A stretch of 64,000 nucleotides of DNA from Actinacidiphila acididurans (GTDB lineage Bacteria; Actinomycetota; Actinomycetes; Streptomycetales; Streptomycetaceae), in NCBI RefSeq assembly GCF_016918855.1, contig NZ_JADKYB010000014.1:62001-126000 (forward strand), given 5' to 3'. This document shows positions 16,873 to 24,878 of the stretch, piece after piece; the stretch's first letter is position 1; every line of letters begins with the position of its first letter. The position numbers were made by a program, and so were the translations under genes. The notes beneath the pieces are model-generated. The model had not been told where the DNA came from and ran no database searches. It saw only the letters and a program-made list of their open reading frames with translations.

Positions 16873-17796
16873 TCAGCCGATGGTGAGGACCACCTTGCCA
16901 CCGGGGACCTTGCGGTCCCGGAACTCGCCGAGCACGGTCACCAGGTCGGACCAGTCCGCGGTCCGGCCGACGCTGGAGACCAGCTTGCCGGCGCCGACCA
17001 GGCCGGCCAGGATGCGCAGGTCCTCGTCGTCGGGGTCGGTCGAGGCGTAGGAGATGTAGTTCTGCAGCCGGGCGCCCTCGTGGCCGCCGACGAAGTCCAG
17101 CACGCCGATGCCGGCCTGCTCGGCCGAGCTGTTGCCGAGGACGACCACGGTGCCGCCGGGGACGATCTTGGTGATCGCGGCCTCCAGCGAGGCACCGCCG
17201 ACCGACTCCTCGATCAGGTGGAACAGGCCCTCGGCCTCCGAGGTCTTGCTGACGACCGCCGAGGCGCCGAGATCGAGCAGGTCCTGGGCGGCTTCCGCGC
17301 GGGTGCTGACCGCGGTCACCTCCGCGCCGGCGAGCGCGGCGAGCTGGACCTGGAACCGGCCGACGCCGCCGTTGGCGCCGGTGATGAGGACCCTGCGGCC
17401 GACCAGGAAGCCGCCCTGACGCAGCGAGCGCAGCGCGGTCAGGCCGGCCATGGGCAGGCCCGCGGCCTCGGGGAAGTCCAGGTCGTCGGGCAGGGCGGCC
17501 AGCCGGCCGGTGTCGACGGCGGCCTGCTCCGACCAGCCGGCGCCTTCCACCATGCCGACGATGCGGGTGCCGGCCTTCGGGCCGGAGCCGTCCGCGGCCT
17601 CCTGGACCACGACGCCGGCGATGTCCTGTCCGGGGCGCCAGCCGGCGGGCCGGACCCGCAGCAGCGCCAGCTCACCGCGGTTGACCGAGAACGCGTGCAC
17701 CTTCACCAGGACCTGGTGAGGGGCGGGCTGCGGATCGGCGACCTCGGTGATGGTGATCGGCGCTCCGGCATCCGGGGAATTGACCACGCCGCGCAA
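16873..17796 (-). CDS. Zinc-independent MDR oxidoreductase (quinone oxidoreductase-like)
   Basis: A 307-residue medium-chain dehydrogenase/reductase. It has the N-terminal GroES-like domain (PHQVLVKVHAFSVNRGEL) without the zinc-binding Cys cluster, and a Rossmann domain with ITGANGGVGRFQVQLAA (about residues 135-150), as in NAD(P)H:quinone oxidoreductases and trans-acting enoyl reductases. The TTG start at 17796 has AAGGAG 9 nt upstream. It is transcribed divergently from the LysR regulator and codirectionally with the PKS 635 bp away. It may act as a stand-alone enoyl reductase for the polyketide; that is inference. Confidence 0.85.
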   Translation of the reverse strand: MRGVVNSPDAGAPITITEVADPQPAPHQVLVKVHAFSVNRGELALLRVRPAGWRPGQDIAGVVVQEAADGSGPKAGTRIVGMVEGAGWSEQAAVDTGRLAALPDDLDFPEAAGLPMAGLTALRSLRQGGFLVGRRVLITGANGGVGRFQVQLAALAGAEVTAVSTRAEAAQDLLDLGASAVVSKTSEAEGLFHLIEESVGGASLEAAITKIVPGGTVVVLGNSSAEQAGIGVLDFVGGHEGARLQNYISYASTDPDDEDLRILAGLVGAGKLVSSVGRTADWSDLVTVLGEFRDRKVPGGKVVLTIG

Positions 17797-17910
17797 TTGT
17801 ACACACTCCTTGACGCCTGGATTTTACATTCTGTTAAAGCGAGCCGAGATACCTGTGCGGCCTCGACGCTCAGTCAATCGTAGATTGCACACACGTCCAA
17901 ACATCAATGT

Positions 17911-17940
17911 GCTATCGTGGTGATAGCGTATCGCTATCAC
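17911..17940. promoter_or_regulatory. Palindromic operator in front of the LysR gene
   Basis: A perfect inverted repeat with 9-bp arms GTGATAGCG / CGCTATCAC and a 3-bp TAT centre lies at 17920-17940, ending 13 bp before the LysR start. A third half-site GCTATC at 17911 makes an overlapping dyad with GATAGC at 17922. A possible -10 (TATCGT at 17913-17918, preceded by TGC) would put transcription start inside the palindrome, fitting autorepression. Confidence 0.7.
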
Positions 17941-17953
17941 ATGGGGGAAACGG

Positions 17954-18919
17954 GTGGAATTACGACAACTGAAATGCTTTATCGCAGTGGCGGAGGAACG
18001 GAACTTCCGGCGGGCAAGTGAGCGGCTGCACGTTGTTCAACCCACAATCACCGTTCTGATCCAGCGGCTTGAACGGGAAGCCGGCACCGCTCTGTTCGAC
18101 CGCTCCACCAGGCCCATCAGCCTCACACCGACGGGTAGTCGACTCCTTCCGGAAGCCCGGGCCGTACTGGCCGCCGCGGAACGCGCGATGGCCGTTGCCC
18201 GAGGCGAAGATCGCAAGGCGGAGCACATGCTGCTCCGCCTCGGCACCTCGCACGCGATGGGATCACGCCTGGAAACCGTTCTGCGGATACTGGGCGAACG
18301 CCAGCCGGATCTTCAGGTGGAGCTGCACGACGGCCCGCCGTGGGCAAGGTTGCGCCAAGTCCGGGAAAACGAACTGGACGCCACTTTCATTCATATGCAG
18401 CAGGAAAGTCCCGGGCTGTCGATGACGACGGTCTGGTGGGATTCCCTGGTGATCGCGCTCCCCGCGAAAAGCCCGCTGGCCCGCCGGCCGGCGCTGCGAC
18501 TGTCGGACATGCGGGAAATTCCGCTGCGGACCGTGGAGCGCTCGGAGAATCCGCGTTTCTTCGACTTCCTCTGGGAGCACTGCCGGGAAGGCGGATTCGA
18601 ACCGGTCCTGGGAAAGCCGTTCACCTCGGTGCAGAACACGCTCGCCGAGATCGGACTGGGCGCGCCGTCCTGGGCCGTGGTGTACGAGGGCGCGATGGAA
18701 GGCGCGCCGAACAGCTCGGTGGTGAGCCGGCCGATCCACCCGCCGCTGGGGGTGCCCGTCTGCGTGGCCGTCCGCGATCCCGCGTGCTCGCGCAGCAGGC
18801 TGCTGCTGGAGGCGTGCTGGGAGGCCGCCCGGCAGCACAGCGGGCCGGGCGGGCCGCCGCCCTACCTCGCGGCGGCGGGCGCCATGACGGGCGCCTATTC
18901 CGCGCACGCGGCGGAATAG
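17954..18919 (+). CDS. LysR-family transcriptional regulator with a TTA codon
   Basis: A 321-residue LTTR. The winged helix-turn-helix occupies about residues 1-60 (ELRQLKCFIAVAEERNFRRA, then QPTITVLIQRLEREAGTALFDR), followed by the linker helix and a type-2 periplasmic-binding-protein-like effector domain. GTG 17954 has GGGGGA 5 nt upstream. Codon 3 is TTA (GTG-GAA-TTA-CGA), the rare leucine codon that in Streptomyces needs the bldA tRNA, so translation may be developmentally gated. The 5' end is unusually A/T-rich for this genome. It is divergent from the MDR gene and probably the cluster regulator. Confidence 0.92.
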   Translation: MELRQLKCFIAVAEERNFRRASERLHVVQPTITVLIQRLEREAGTALFDRSTRPISLTPTGSRLLPEARAVLAAAERAMAVARGEDRKAEHMLLRLGTSHAMGSRLETVLRILGERQPDLQVELHDGPPWARLRQVRENELDATFIHMQQESPGLSMTTVWWDSLVIALPAKSPLARRPALRLSDMREIPLRTVERSENPRFFDFLWEHCREGGFEPVLGKPFTSVQNTLAEIGLGAPSWAVVYEGAMEGAPNSSVVSRPIHPPLGVPVCVAVRDPACSRSRLLLEACWEAARQHSGPGGPPPYLAAAGAMTGAYSAHAAE

Positions 18920-19517
18920 ACCCGTACGGCGCCGAATCCGCGCGAGGCGGCATCGGCCGGAGGACCTGACCGCGGCACGATTCGCGGGGCGCGTGAAGTC
19001 CGGCGAAGTCCGTGAAGTCGGGTGACATCACGACTGGCATCATGGCGTATCCGGGGAAACGCGGAGCGCCACGACACGGCAATTCCCGTGCCGTCCGGCC
19101 CGGTGGACACCGGGGTCCGCCGGGCCGAAATCGGGAGTTCCGCCCGGGCCGCGCCGCCGATTTCGCCCGGCCGCCCCGGCGAGGCAATTCCCGCGCCGCG
19201 GAAGGCGGTACCGGAACCGGGCGCTCCGGCGGCGGCATCCGTTCCGCTTGTGCGGCCGTGCATTTTTGCGGCCGGCCCGGTGCACCGGTGCGGTGCGGCC
19301 TTGTTGCCCCGGGCCACGACCCATTGCCGTGATCGATTACGGTGATGACGTTCCGGGCCGCCGCGCCGCGCGATCATCATCCGGCGGTGGGCCCGCGCTC
19401 GACAGCGTGCGGTGCGCACCCGGATGACATCGTTGTTTTTGCCGTACATGACATGCCTGGCCGCAGGGATTTCCGGCATGCTGGCCAGGACACGTACCGC
19501 GACGAAGGGGTTATGTG
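18920..19517. other. Intergenic region, no convincing gene
   Basis: Only short, compositionally poor reading frames occur and none has a good ribosome-binding site plus codon bias. Near the LysR end, GAAGTC occurs three times at 9-10 bp spacing (18995, 19005, 19014), followed by GTGACATCAC (19022-19031, an interrupted GTGA/TCAC dyad). This looks like a regulatory array. The promoter of the enoyl-CoA hydratase gene should be at the right end. Confidence 0.5.
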
Positions 19518-20300
19518 ATGGCCGACAGCGTGCTCTACGCAGTTGCCGACGGACTCGCCACCGTCACCTTGAACCGGCCGGATGCGATGAACGCGCTCGA
19601 CACCGGGACCAAGAACGCACTGCGGGACGCATTGCGCGCGGCCGGGTCCGACGACACCGTGCGGGCCGTGCTGCTGACCGGTAACGGGCGTGCTTTCTGT
19701 GTCGGACAGGACCTCAAGGAACACGTGGGAATTCTCGCGGCCGGCGGCGGGATGGACACGGTCGCCGAGCATTACAACCCGATCGCCACCGCGATCGCGA
19801 CGATGCCCAAGCCTGTTGTGGCGGCTGTGAACGGTGTGGCGGCCGGTGCTGGCGCGGGCTTCGCCTTTGCCGCGGATTACCGGATCGCGGCCGACACCGC
19901 GTCCTTCACGACGGCCTTCCTGGGGGTCGCCCTGACCGCCGACTCCGGCATGTCCTGGACGCTGTCCCGGCTGGTCGGCTACGGCCGCGCGCAGGAGCTG
20001 CTGATGTTCCCCCGCTCGGTCAGGACCGAGGAGGCGCTGTCGCTGGGCCTGGTGCACCGCGTGGTGCCGGCGGCCGACCTGGCCGCCGAAGCTCTCACGG
20101 TGGCCCGCGGGCTCGCGCAGGGCCCGACCGTCGCCTACGCGGCCGTCAAGGAGTCCCTGGCGTACTCCGCCGAGCACACCCTGACCGAGTCGCTGGCCAA
20201 GGAGGCCGAGCTCCAGAGCCGGGCGGGCGCCTCGGCGGACCACAAGGAGGCGGTGGCGGCGTTCGTGGAGAAGCGCAGGCCCACGTTCCTGGGCAAGTAG
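19518..20300 (+). CDS. Enoyl-CoA hydratase/isomerase family protein
   Basis: A 260-residue crotonase-fold enzyme with TLNRPDAMNALD at the start, the oxyanion-hole segments GRAFCVGQDL (about residues 60-69) and AAVNGVAAGAGAGFAFAAD (about 102-120), and the C-terminal trimerisation helices. The family hydrates or isomerises acyl-CoA esters. The residues aligned to the two catalytic Glu of classical hydratases are not both visible (FLGVALTADSGMS in the second), so it may be an isomerase or divergent member. ATG 19518 is preceded by GAAGGGG. It could belong to the backbone beside tag or to the inserted cluster. Confidence 0.88.
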   Translation: MADSVLYAVADGLATVTLNRPDAMNALDTGTKNALRDALRAAGSDDTVRAVLLTGNGRAFCVGQDLKEHVGILAAGGGMDTVAEHYNPIATAIATMPKPVVAAVNGVAAGAGAGFAFAADYRIAADTASFTTAFLGVALTADSGMSWTLSRLVGYGRAQELLMFPRSVRTEEALSLGLVHRVVPAADLAAEALTVARGLAQGPTVAYAAVKESLAYSAEHTLTESLAKEAELQSRAGASADHKEAVAAFVEKRRPTFLGK

Positions 20301-20386
20301 GCAGGCCCTGGACAAGCGGGCCGCCTCCCGGGGCCCCGGAGGGCTGTCGCAAGCCCCCGCGGGCCCCGGTGAGCTCGGTCCCGGTG

Positions 20387-21037
20387 CTAGGGCAGCGGGC
20401 GCGCCCAGCAGTCCGCCAGGTGGTCGTTGACCAGGCCGCACGCCTGCATCAGGGCGTAGGCGGTGGTGGGACCGACGAAGCGGAATCCGCGCTTCTTCAG
20501 GTCCTTGGCCAGCGCGGTGGACTCCGGCGTGGTGGCCGGCACGTCGCCGAAACCGCGCGGCGCCGGGCGGGTGGCCGGGTCCGGCGCGAAGGACCAGATC
20601 AGGGCGTCCAGGCCGCCCTCGTACGTGTCGCGGACCGAGGCGGCGGCCGCGGCGTTCGCTATCGCGGCGTCGATCTTGGCGCGGTTGCGGATGATCCCGG
20701 GGTCGGCCAGCAGCCGTTCGCGGTCGGCGTCGGTGAACGCGGCCACGGTGTCGATCACGAAGCCGCCGAAGGCTTTACGGAAGGTCTCCCGGCGGCGCAG
20801 GATGGTGATCCACGACAGGCCGGACTGGAACGCCTCCAGGCACACCCGCTCGAACAGGGCGTCGTCGCCGTGCACCGGCCGGCCCCATTCCTTGTCGTGA
20901 TAGTCCACGTAGTCCGGGGCGGACAGGCCCCAGGCGCAGCGCGCCAGCCCGTCGTCGCCGACCGCCAGGCCCGTCACCGGCGCACCGCCGCCCGTACCGC
21001 CGGCGTCCTGTGCGCCTGGTTCACCCGGATCACTCAC
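20387..21037 (-). CDS. tag: DNA-3-methyladenine glycosylase I
   Basis: A 216-residue Tag-type base-excision glycosylase. Diagnostic segments are RCAWGLSAPDYVDYHDKEWGRPVHGDDALFE written in pieces (key CAWG, YHDKEWG), ESFQSGLSW-like EAFQSGLSWITIL, and the C-terminal zinc-binding residues around GFRFVGPTTAYALMQACGLVNDH. It removes 3-methyladenine from alkylated DNA. The GTG start at 21037 overlaps the end of the upstream DivIVA-like gene by 8 bp, indicating coupling. The upstream low-complexity extension of the frame is rejected. In M. tuberculosis the same pair is Rv1209-Rv1210. Confidence 0.95.
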   Translation of the reverse strand: MSDPGEPGAQDAGGTGGGAPVTGLAVGDDGLARCAWGLSAPDYVDYHDKEWGRPVHGDDALFERVCLEAFQSGLSWITILRRRETFRKAFGGFVIDTVAAFTDADRERLLADPGIIRNRAKIDAAIANAAAAASVRDTYEGGLDALIWSFAPDPATRPAPRGFGDVPATTPESTALAKDLKKRGFRFVGPTTAYALMQACGLVNDHLADCWARPLP

Positions 21038-21557
21038 TACCGCGCCCGTCCTCGTCCCCGCCGTATCCACCGTGCCCGCCGTACTCACCGGCCCGGCCCC
21101 CACCCGGCCGCTGGTCGCCCGCGGCACCGTGGTCGGCACCGCCCGCGCCCTGCTCCGGGCCGTCGGCGCCGCCGTACTCGGGGACGCCGTGCTGCGCCCC
21201 ACCACCGTACGACCCGTAGGCCGCCTCCCGTGCGCCACCGCGGTCCGCGCCCTCGGCCACCCGCGCCGCGGACACCCCGGCCAGCGACGCCTCCAGGTCG
21301 GCGATCCGCGCGTCGCGCTCGGCCAGCTCGGCGCCGAGCCGGTCCAGCACCTCGTCGACGTCCATCATCCGGTAGCCGCGCACCGCCACCGGCAGCCGTA
21401 CCGCGTCGATGTCGGAGCGCACCAGCGGGCGGTCCGGGGGCAGCCGGTCCTCCAGCCGGTCCGGCTCGGCGTCCTTGAGCGCGCCGCCGTCGCCGAGCAC
21501 CGCCATGGCCACCGCGGCCACCACCGCGACCAGCGCGATGATCATGAACCAGAACAA
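21030..21557 (-). CDS. DivIVA-domain membrane protein (Rv1209-like)
   Basis: A 175-residue protein with an N-terminal membrane segment (MFWFMIIALVAVVAAVAMAVL), a DivIVA-type motif VAVRGYRMMDVDEVLDRLG (about residues 57-75), a short coiled coil (LAERDARIADLEASLA), then a Gly/Tyr-rich disordered tail (GSYGGG, EYGGADG, GGHGGYGG). The TTG start at 21557 follows GGGAG with suitable spacing; an ATG four codons later is the alternative. It precedes and overlaps tag, as in other actinobacteria. DivIVA-like motifs suggest a role at polar or septal membrane; the precise function is unknown. Confidence 0.85.
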   Translation of the reverse strand: MFWFMIIALVAVVAAVAMAVLGDGGALKDAEPDRLEDRLPPDRPLVRSDIDAVRLPVAVRGYRMMDVDEVLDRLGAELAERDARIADLEASLAGVSAARVAEGADRGGAREAAYGSYGGGAQHGVPEYGGADGPEQGAGGADHGAAGDQRPGGGRAGEYGGHGGYGGDEDGRGSE

Positions 21558-21682
21558 GTCGATCTCCCGGGGTCCGGCCCTGTCTGCGAGTCCTGCCTGT
21601 ACGCGCCCTGCCCATCGTGCCCACTGTGCTGCCCCGGCCCGTCGGGTGGCGCAGGACGGGCGGGGCGGGCAGGACGTGTCAG

Positions 21683-21694
21683 GCACGATCGTGC
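21683..21694. promoter_or_regulatory. 12-bp palindrome upstream of folP2
   Basis: GCACGATCGTGC is a perfect palindrome between the divergent DivIVA-like and folP2 genes, and CACGATCG repeats immediately after it (21695-21702). It is about 34 bp upstream of the folP2 start, a plausible regulator site, but no regulator can be named. Confidence 0.35.
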
Positions 21695-21727
21695 CACGAT
21701 CGCATGAGTCTGAGATGAGGAGTGACA

Positions 21728-22591
21728 GTGCCACTTCGGCTGGGCAGCCGCGAATTCGGCGAACGGGAGCAGGTGATCATGGCGATCGTCAACCGTACGC
21801 CGGACTCCTTCTACGACCAGGGGGCCACGTTCACCGACGAGCCGGCACTGGAACGGGTGGCACAGGCGATCGCCCACGGCGCGGCGATCATCGACATCGG
21901 CGGCGTGAAGGCCGGCCCCGGCGAGGAGGTCTCGACGGCCGAGGAGATCCGCCGGACCGCCGGTTTCGTGGCCGAGGTACGCCGCCGCCACCCCGATGTG
22001 GTCATCAGCGTCGACACCTGGCGCCACGAGGTCGCCGAGGCCGCCTGCGCGGCCGGCGCGGACCTGCTCAACGACGCGTGGGGCGGCGTGGACCCCGAGG
22101 TCGCGGCCGTCGCCGCCCGCGACGGCGCCGGCCTGGTCTGCACCCACGCCGGCGGCGCCCTCCCCCGCACCCGCCCGCACCGGGTCGGCTACGACGACGT
22201 GATGGCCGACATCCTCCGCGTGACCCTCGCCCTCGCCGAGCGGGCCGTCGACCTCGGCGTCCGGCGCGACGGCATCCTCATCGACCCGGGCCACGACTTC
22301 GGCAAGAACACACGTCACTCCTTGGAGGCGACCCGTCGCCTGCCCGAAATGACCGCGACCGGCTGGCCGGTCCTCGTCTCCCTGTCCAACAAGGATTTCG
22401 TCGGCGAGAGCATTGACCGTGCGGTGCATCAGCGGCTCGTCGGGACGTTGGCCGCGACGGCGATCTCTTCCTGGCTCGGGGCGCAGGTCTACCGCGTCCA
22501 TGAGGTTCAGGAAACGCGCGAGGTCCTCGACATGGTCAGCGCGATCCGGGGTGACCGTCCCCCCGCCGTCGCCCGGCGGGGCCTGGCGTAA
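21728..22591 (+). CDS. folP2: Dihydropteroate synthase-like protein FolP2
   Basis: A 287-residue TIM-barrel pterin-binding protein: MAIVNRTPDSFYDQG (usual MGIxNxTPDSF), DIGGVKAGPGEEV, SVDTWRHEVAEAA, LIDPGHDFGKNTRHS and SNKDFVGE. The loop that reads GGESTRPG in folate-pathway DHPS reads GGVKAGPG here, the FolP2 pattern; mycobacterial FolP2 was reported not to act as a DHPS. So a role in folate synthesis is doubtful. GTG 21728 is chosen over GTG 21722 because GAGG lies 7 nt upstream. Neighbours match Rv1205-Rv1210. Confidence 0.88.
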   Translation: MPLRLGSREFGEREQVIMAIVNRTPDSFYDQGATFTDEPALERVAQAIAHGAAIIDIGGVKAGPGEEVSTAEEIRRTAGFVAEVRRRHPDVVISVDTWRHEVAEAACAAGADLLNDAWGGVDPEVAAVAARDGAGLVCTHAGGALPRTRPHRVGYDDVMADILRVTLALAERAVDLGVRRDGILIDPGHDFGKNTRHSLEATRRLPEMTATGWPVLVSLSNKDFVGESIDRAVHQRLVGTLAATAISSWLGAQVYRVHEVQETREVLDMVSAIRGDRPPAVARRGLA

Positions 22592-22830
22592 CGGGCGAAG
22601 GGTTCGCCCGGAAGACCCAGGGGCGCGGGGTCCCCCAGACTCCTCCCCCAGACTCCGTCCGGGGGTACCCCCAGGGGTGCCCCCAGCGCGAGCAACCGTC
22701 ATCCGTGGCGCGGGTCGCCACCGGCCCAAAGGGGCAGTTGCTGTCGCATCCGGACCGCCGGCTGTCAGTGGTTGCTCGCGCAGTTCCCCGCGCCCCCAGG
22801 TACCCCCGGCGAACCCCCGTCGAAAAAACG
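22592..22830. repeat. Intergenic repeat region, copy 1 of a 60-bp dispersed element (22702-22761)
   Basis: The 60-bp core at 22702-22761 (begins TCCGTGGCGCGGGTCGCC, includes CCCAAAGGGGCAGTTGC) is 58/60 identical to 26154-26213. It is flanked by CAGTTCCCCGCGCCCCC, the complement of the GGGGCGCGGGGAACTGCGCGA unit seen at copy 2, and by GGGTACCCCC units. It is a noncoding repeat family. No gene is here. Confidence 0.8.
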
Positions 22831-23646
22831 CTACGCACTCTCCTTGGTGACCCGGTCAACCGCGTCGTCGACATCATCGGTGACGTGGAAGAGCTCGAGG
22901 TCCAGAGGCGAAGCCTTGCCCTCGGCGACGAGGGTGGAGCGGACCCAGGAGGCGAGGCCGCCCCAGTAGGACGTGCCGAAGAGGACGATCGGAAAACGGG
23001 TGACCTTCTTGGTCTGGACGAGGGTGAGTGCCTCGAAGAGTTCGTCGAGCGTGCCGAAGCCGCCGGGGAGGACCACGAACCCGCGCGCGTACTTGACGAA
23101 CATGGTCTTGCGGACGAAGAAGTAGCGGAAGTTGACGCCGATGTCGACGTAGGGGTTGAGCCCCTGCTCGAAGGGCAGCTCGATGCCGAGGCCGACCGAG
23201 ACGCCGCCGGCCTCCAGGGCGCCCTTGTTGGCCGCTTCCATGGCGCCCGGGCCGCCGCCGGTGATCACGGCGAAGCCGGCCTCGGCGAGGGCGCGCCCGA
23301 TGCGGACGCCGGCCGCGTACTCGGGCGAGTCGGCCGAGGTGCGGGCCGAGCCGAAGACGCTGACCGCGGGACCGAGCTCGGCCAGCGCGCCGAAGCCCTC
23401 GACGAACTCCGACTGGATCCGCATCACGCGCCACGGGTCGCCGTGCACCCAGTCCGACGGGCCGTGGCTGTCCAGCAGCCGCTGGTCGGTGGTGCCGGCC
23501 TGCACCTGCCCGCGCCGGCGGACCACGGGGCCGGTGTGCCGCTCGGGCCAGTCCTTGCTGAAGGGCACGCGCTCCGCGGCGGCGTTCGCCGCTGCCGCGG
23601 CCTCCTGGGCCTCGCCCGGCTCGAAGGATTCGAATTCGTCAGTCAT
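22831..23646 (-). CDS. LOG/TIGR00730 family Rossmann-fold nucleotide-binding protein
   Basis: A 271-residue protein with SVFGSARTS, VITGGGPGAMEAANKGA and the family signature PGGFGTLDELFEA (PGGxGTxxE). Related proteins cleave cytokinin riboside monophosphates (LOG), and older annotation calls them lysine decarboxylases, which is not supported. The first 90 residues are a charged extension before the Rossmann core. The orthologue by position is Rv1205. ATG 23646 lies 16 bp after the stop of the esterase gene, so the two may be cotranscribed. Confidence 0.9.
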   Translation of the reverse strand: MTDEFESFEPGEAQEAAAAANAAAERVPFSKDWPERHTGPVVRRRGQVQAGTTDQRLLDSHGPSDWVHGDPWRVMRIQSEFVEGFGALAELGPAVSVFGSARTSADSPEYAAGVRIGRALAEAGFAVITGGGPGAMEAANKGALEAGGVSVGLGIELPFEQGLNPYVDIGVNFRYFFVRKTMFVKYARGFVVLPGGFGTLDELFEALTLVQTKKVTRFPIVLFGTSYWGGLASWVRSTLVAEGKASPLDLELFHVTDDVDDAVDRVTKESA

Positions 23647-23662
23647 ACCGGCAGCGTACGCA

Positions 23663-24733
23663 TCAAGGCGCCGCGGACGGGGCCAAGGGAACCGCCCGGG
23701 GGGCCTCGATCCGGCCGCTGACCCAGGTGAAGGCGTCGGGGAACATCCGGCCCCAGGTTTTCCAGTTGTGCCCGCCGTTCTTGATCCGCATCGTGGTGAC
23801 GGTGGCCGGCGGCTGCACCGCGCTGGTGATCCAGTCGGCGAACTTCGGCGGGCTGTCCGGGTCCTGGAGGCTGGACTCGACCAGGAGCTGGGTGTCGGGG
23901 CGGGTGTTACGGGCCAGCCACAGCGGGTTACGCAGCCCGTCGGCCGGGTTGTCGGGGGCCAGGGCCGCGCCGGCCGCGAACCGGTCGGGGTATTCCAGCG
24001 CCAGCCGGGCCGCGCAGTAGCCGCCGGTCGATATGCCCATCACGGCCCAGCCGCGAGGGGCGGGCAGGGCCCGGAAATTGCGCTCGATCGTCTTGACCAC
24101 GTCGTCGGCCAGCCAGGTGCCGACCTTGCTCTTGCCGGGGACGTCCGCGCAGCCGGTGTTGACCCGGTCCGGGGTGATCGTGGGCAGCACCAGGATGGCC
24201 GGTTCCGCGCGGCCGGCGGTGATCTCGTCCTGCATGATCTGGCCGAGCCGCATGCCGCGCAGGAAGCTGTGCGGGGTGCCGGGTATGCCGTGCAGCACCT
24301 CGATCACCGGGAAGCGGGTGTGCGCGAACTCCTTCTTGCCGTACTGCGGCGGCAGCCACACGATCACGTCGCCCTTGGTGCCCGAGTCCCAGCCGCGGAC
24401 GCTGGCCCGCTCGAAGCCCTGGGAGTACGAGGCGAACGTCGCCCGGTAGTCGGGGACGGCCGGGGTCGGGGTGCTCGTCGGGGTGGGCTTGCCGCCGGTG
24501 TTGGCGTCGCCCAGCAGGTCGTCCCAGGAGGCGTAGAATCCGTACTGGTTGTTGATCAGGACCATCACCACGAAGATCGCGGTGATCTGGCAGAGGAAGA
24601 TCAGGCCGACCCGCTCGGCCAGCCGTATCGCACGCGGGCCGCGGACCCGGGACCAGAACAGCACGGCACACGCCACCGCCCCTATCGCGGCGGCGACGAG
24701 CAGGATCGCGAACCATCTACCGGTCAGCCCCAC
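23663..24733 (-). CDS. Membrane-anchored esterase (alpha/beta hydrolase, Ag85-like)
   Basis: A 356-residue protein with two N-terminal membrane segments (about residues 7-27 and 43-61), a Pro/Thr linker (GGKPTPTSTPTPAVP), and an extracytoplasmic esterase domain. The nucleophile is in VMGISTGGYCAARLA (GxSxG) and the terminal His in NGGHNWKTW; the core resembles the esterase D/antigen 85 family. GTG start at 24733. A paralogue with identical layout is encoded at 41395-42489. The substrate is unknown, probably a cell-envelope or extracellular ester. Confidence 0.88.
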   Translation of the reverse strand: MGLTGRWFAILLVAAAIGAVACAVLFWSRVRGPRAIRLAERVGLIFLCQITAIFVVMVLINNQYGFYASWDDLLGDANTGGKPTPTSTPTPAVPDYRATFASYSQGFERASVRGWDSGTKGDVIVWLPPQYGKKEFAHTRFPVIEVLHGIPGTPHSFLRGMRLGQIMQDEITAGRAEPAILVLPTITPDRVNTGCADVPGKSKVGTWLADDVVKTIERNFRALPAPRGWAVMGISTGGYCAARLALEYPDRFAAGAALAPDNPADGLRNPLWLARNTRPDTQLLVESSLQDPDSPPKFADWITSAVQPPATVTTMRIKNGGHNWKTWGRMFPDAFTWVSGRIEAPRAVPLAPSAAP

Positions 24734-24878
24734 GACGCGCCTCTTCCCCCCATCCGGATCGGACGTATCCGATCACACCATGCCGGGAATGAGGACCGGT
24801 GCGCACCCCAGTTCGGTTGCTCAGGTTCGGTGTGGCGAGGTGCGCACGAGCCGGTACGGAGCCGGTCTCAGGCCGGTC

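Noticed and set aside
18895-19479. Minus-strand open frame of 194 codons in the LysR-hydratase gap
   Set aside because: Arg/Ala/Gly-rich, no ribosome-binding site, no codon-position GC bias; treated as noncoding.
21038-21238. 67-residue N-terminal extension of tag
   Set aside because: Low-complexity Thr/Ala/Arg sequence antisense to the DivIVA-like coding tail; GTG 21037 fits the family length.
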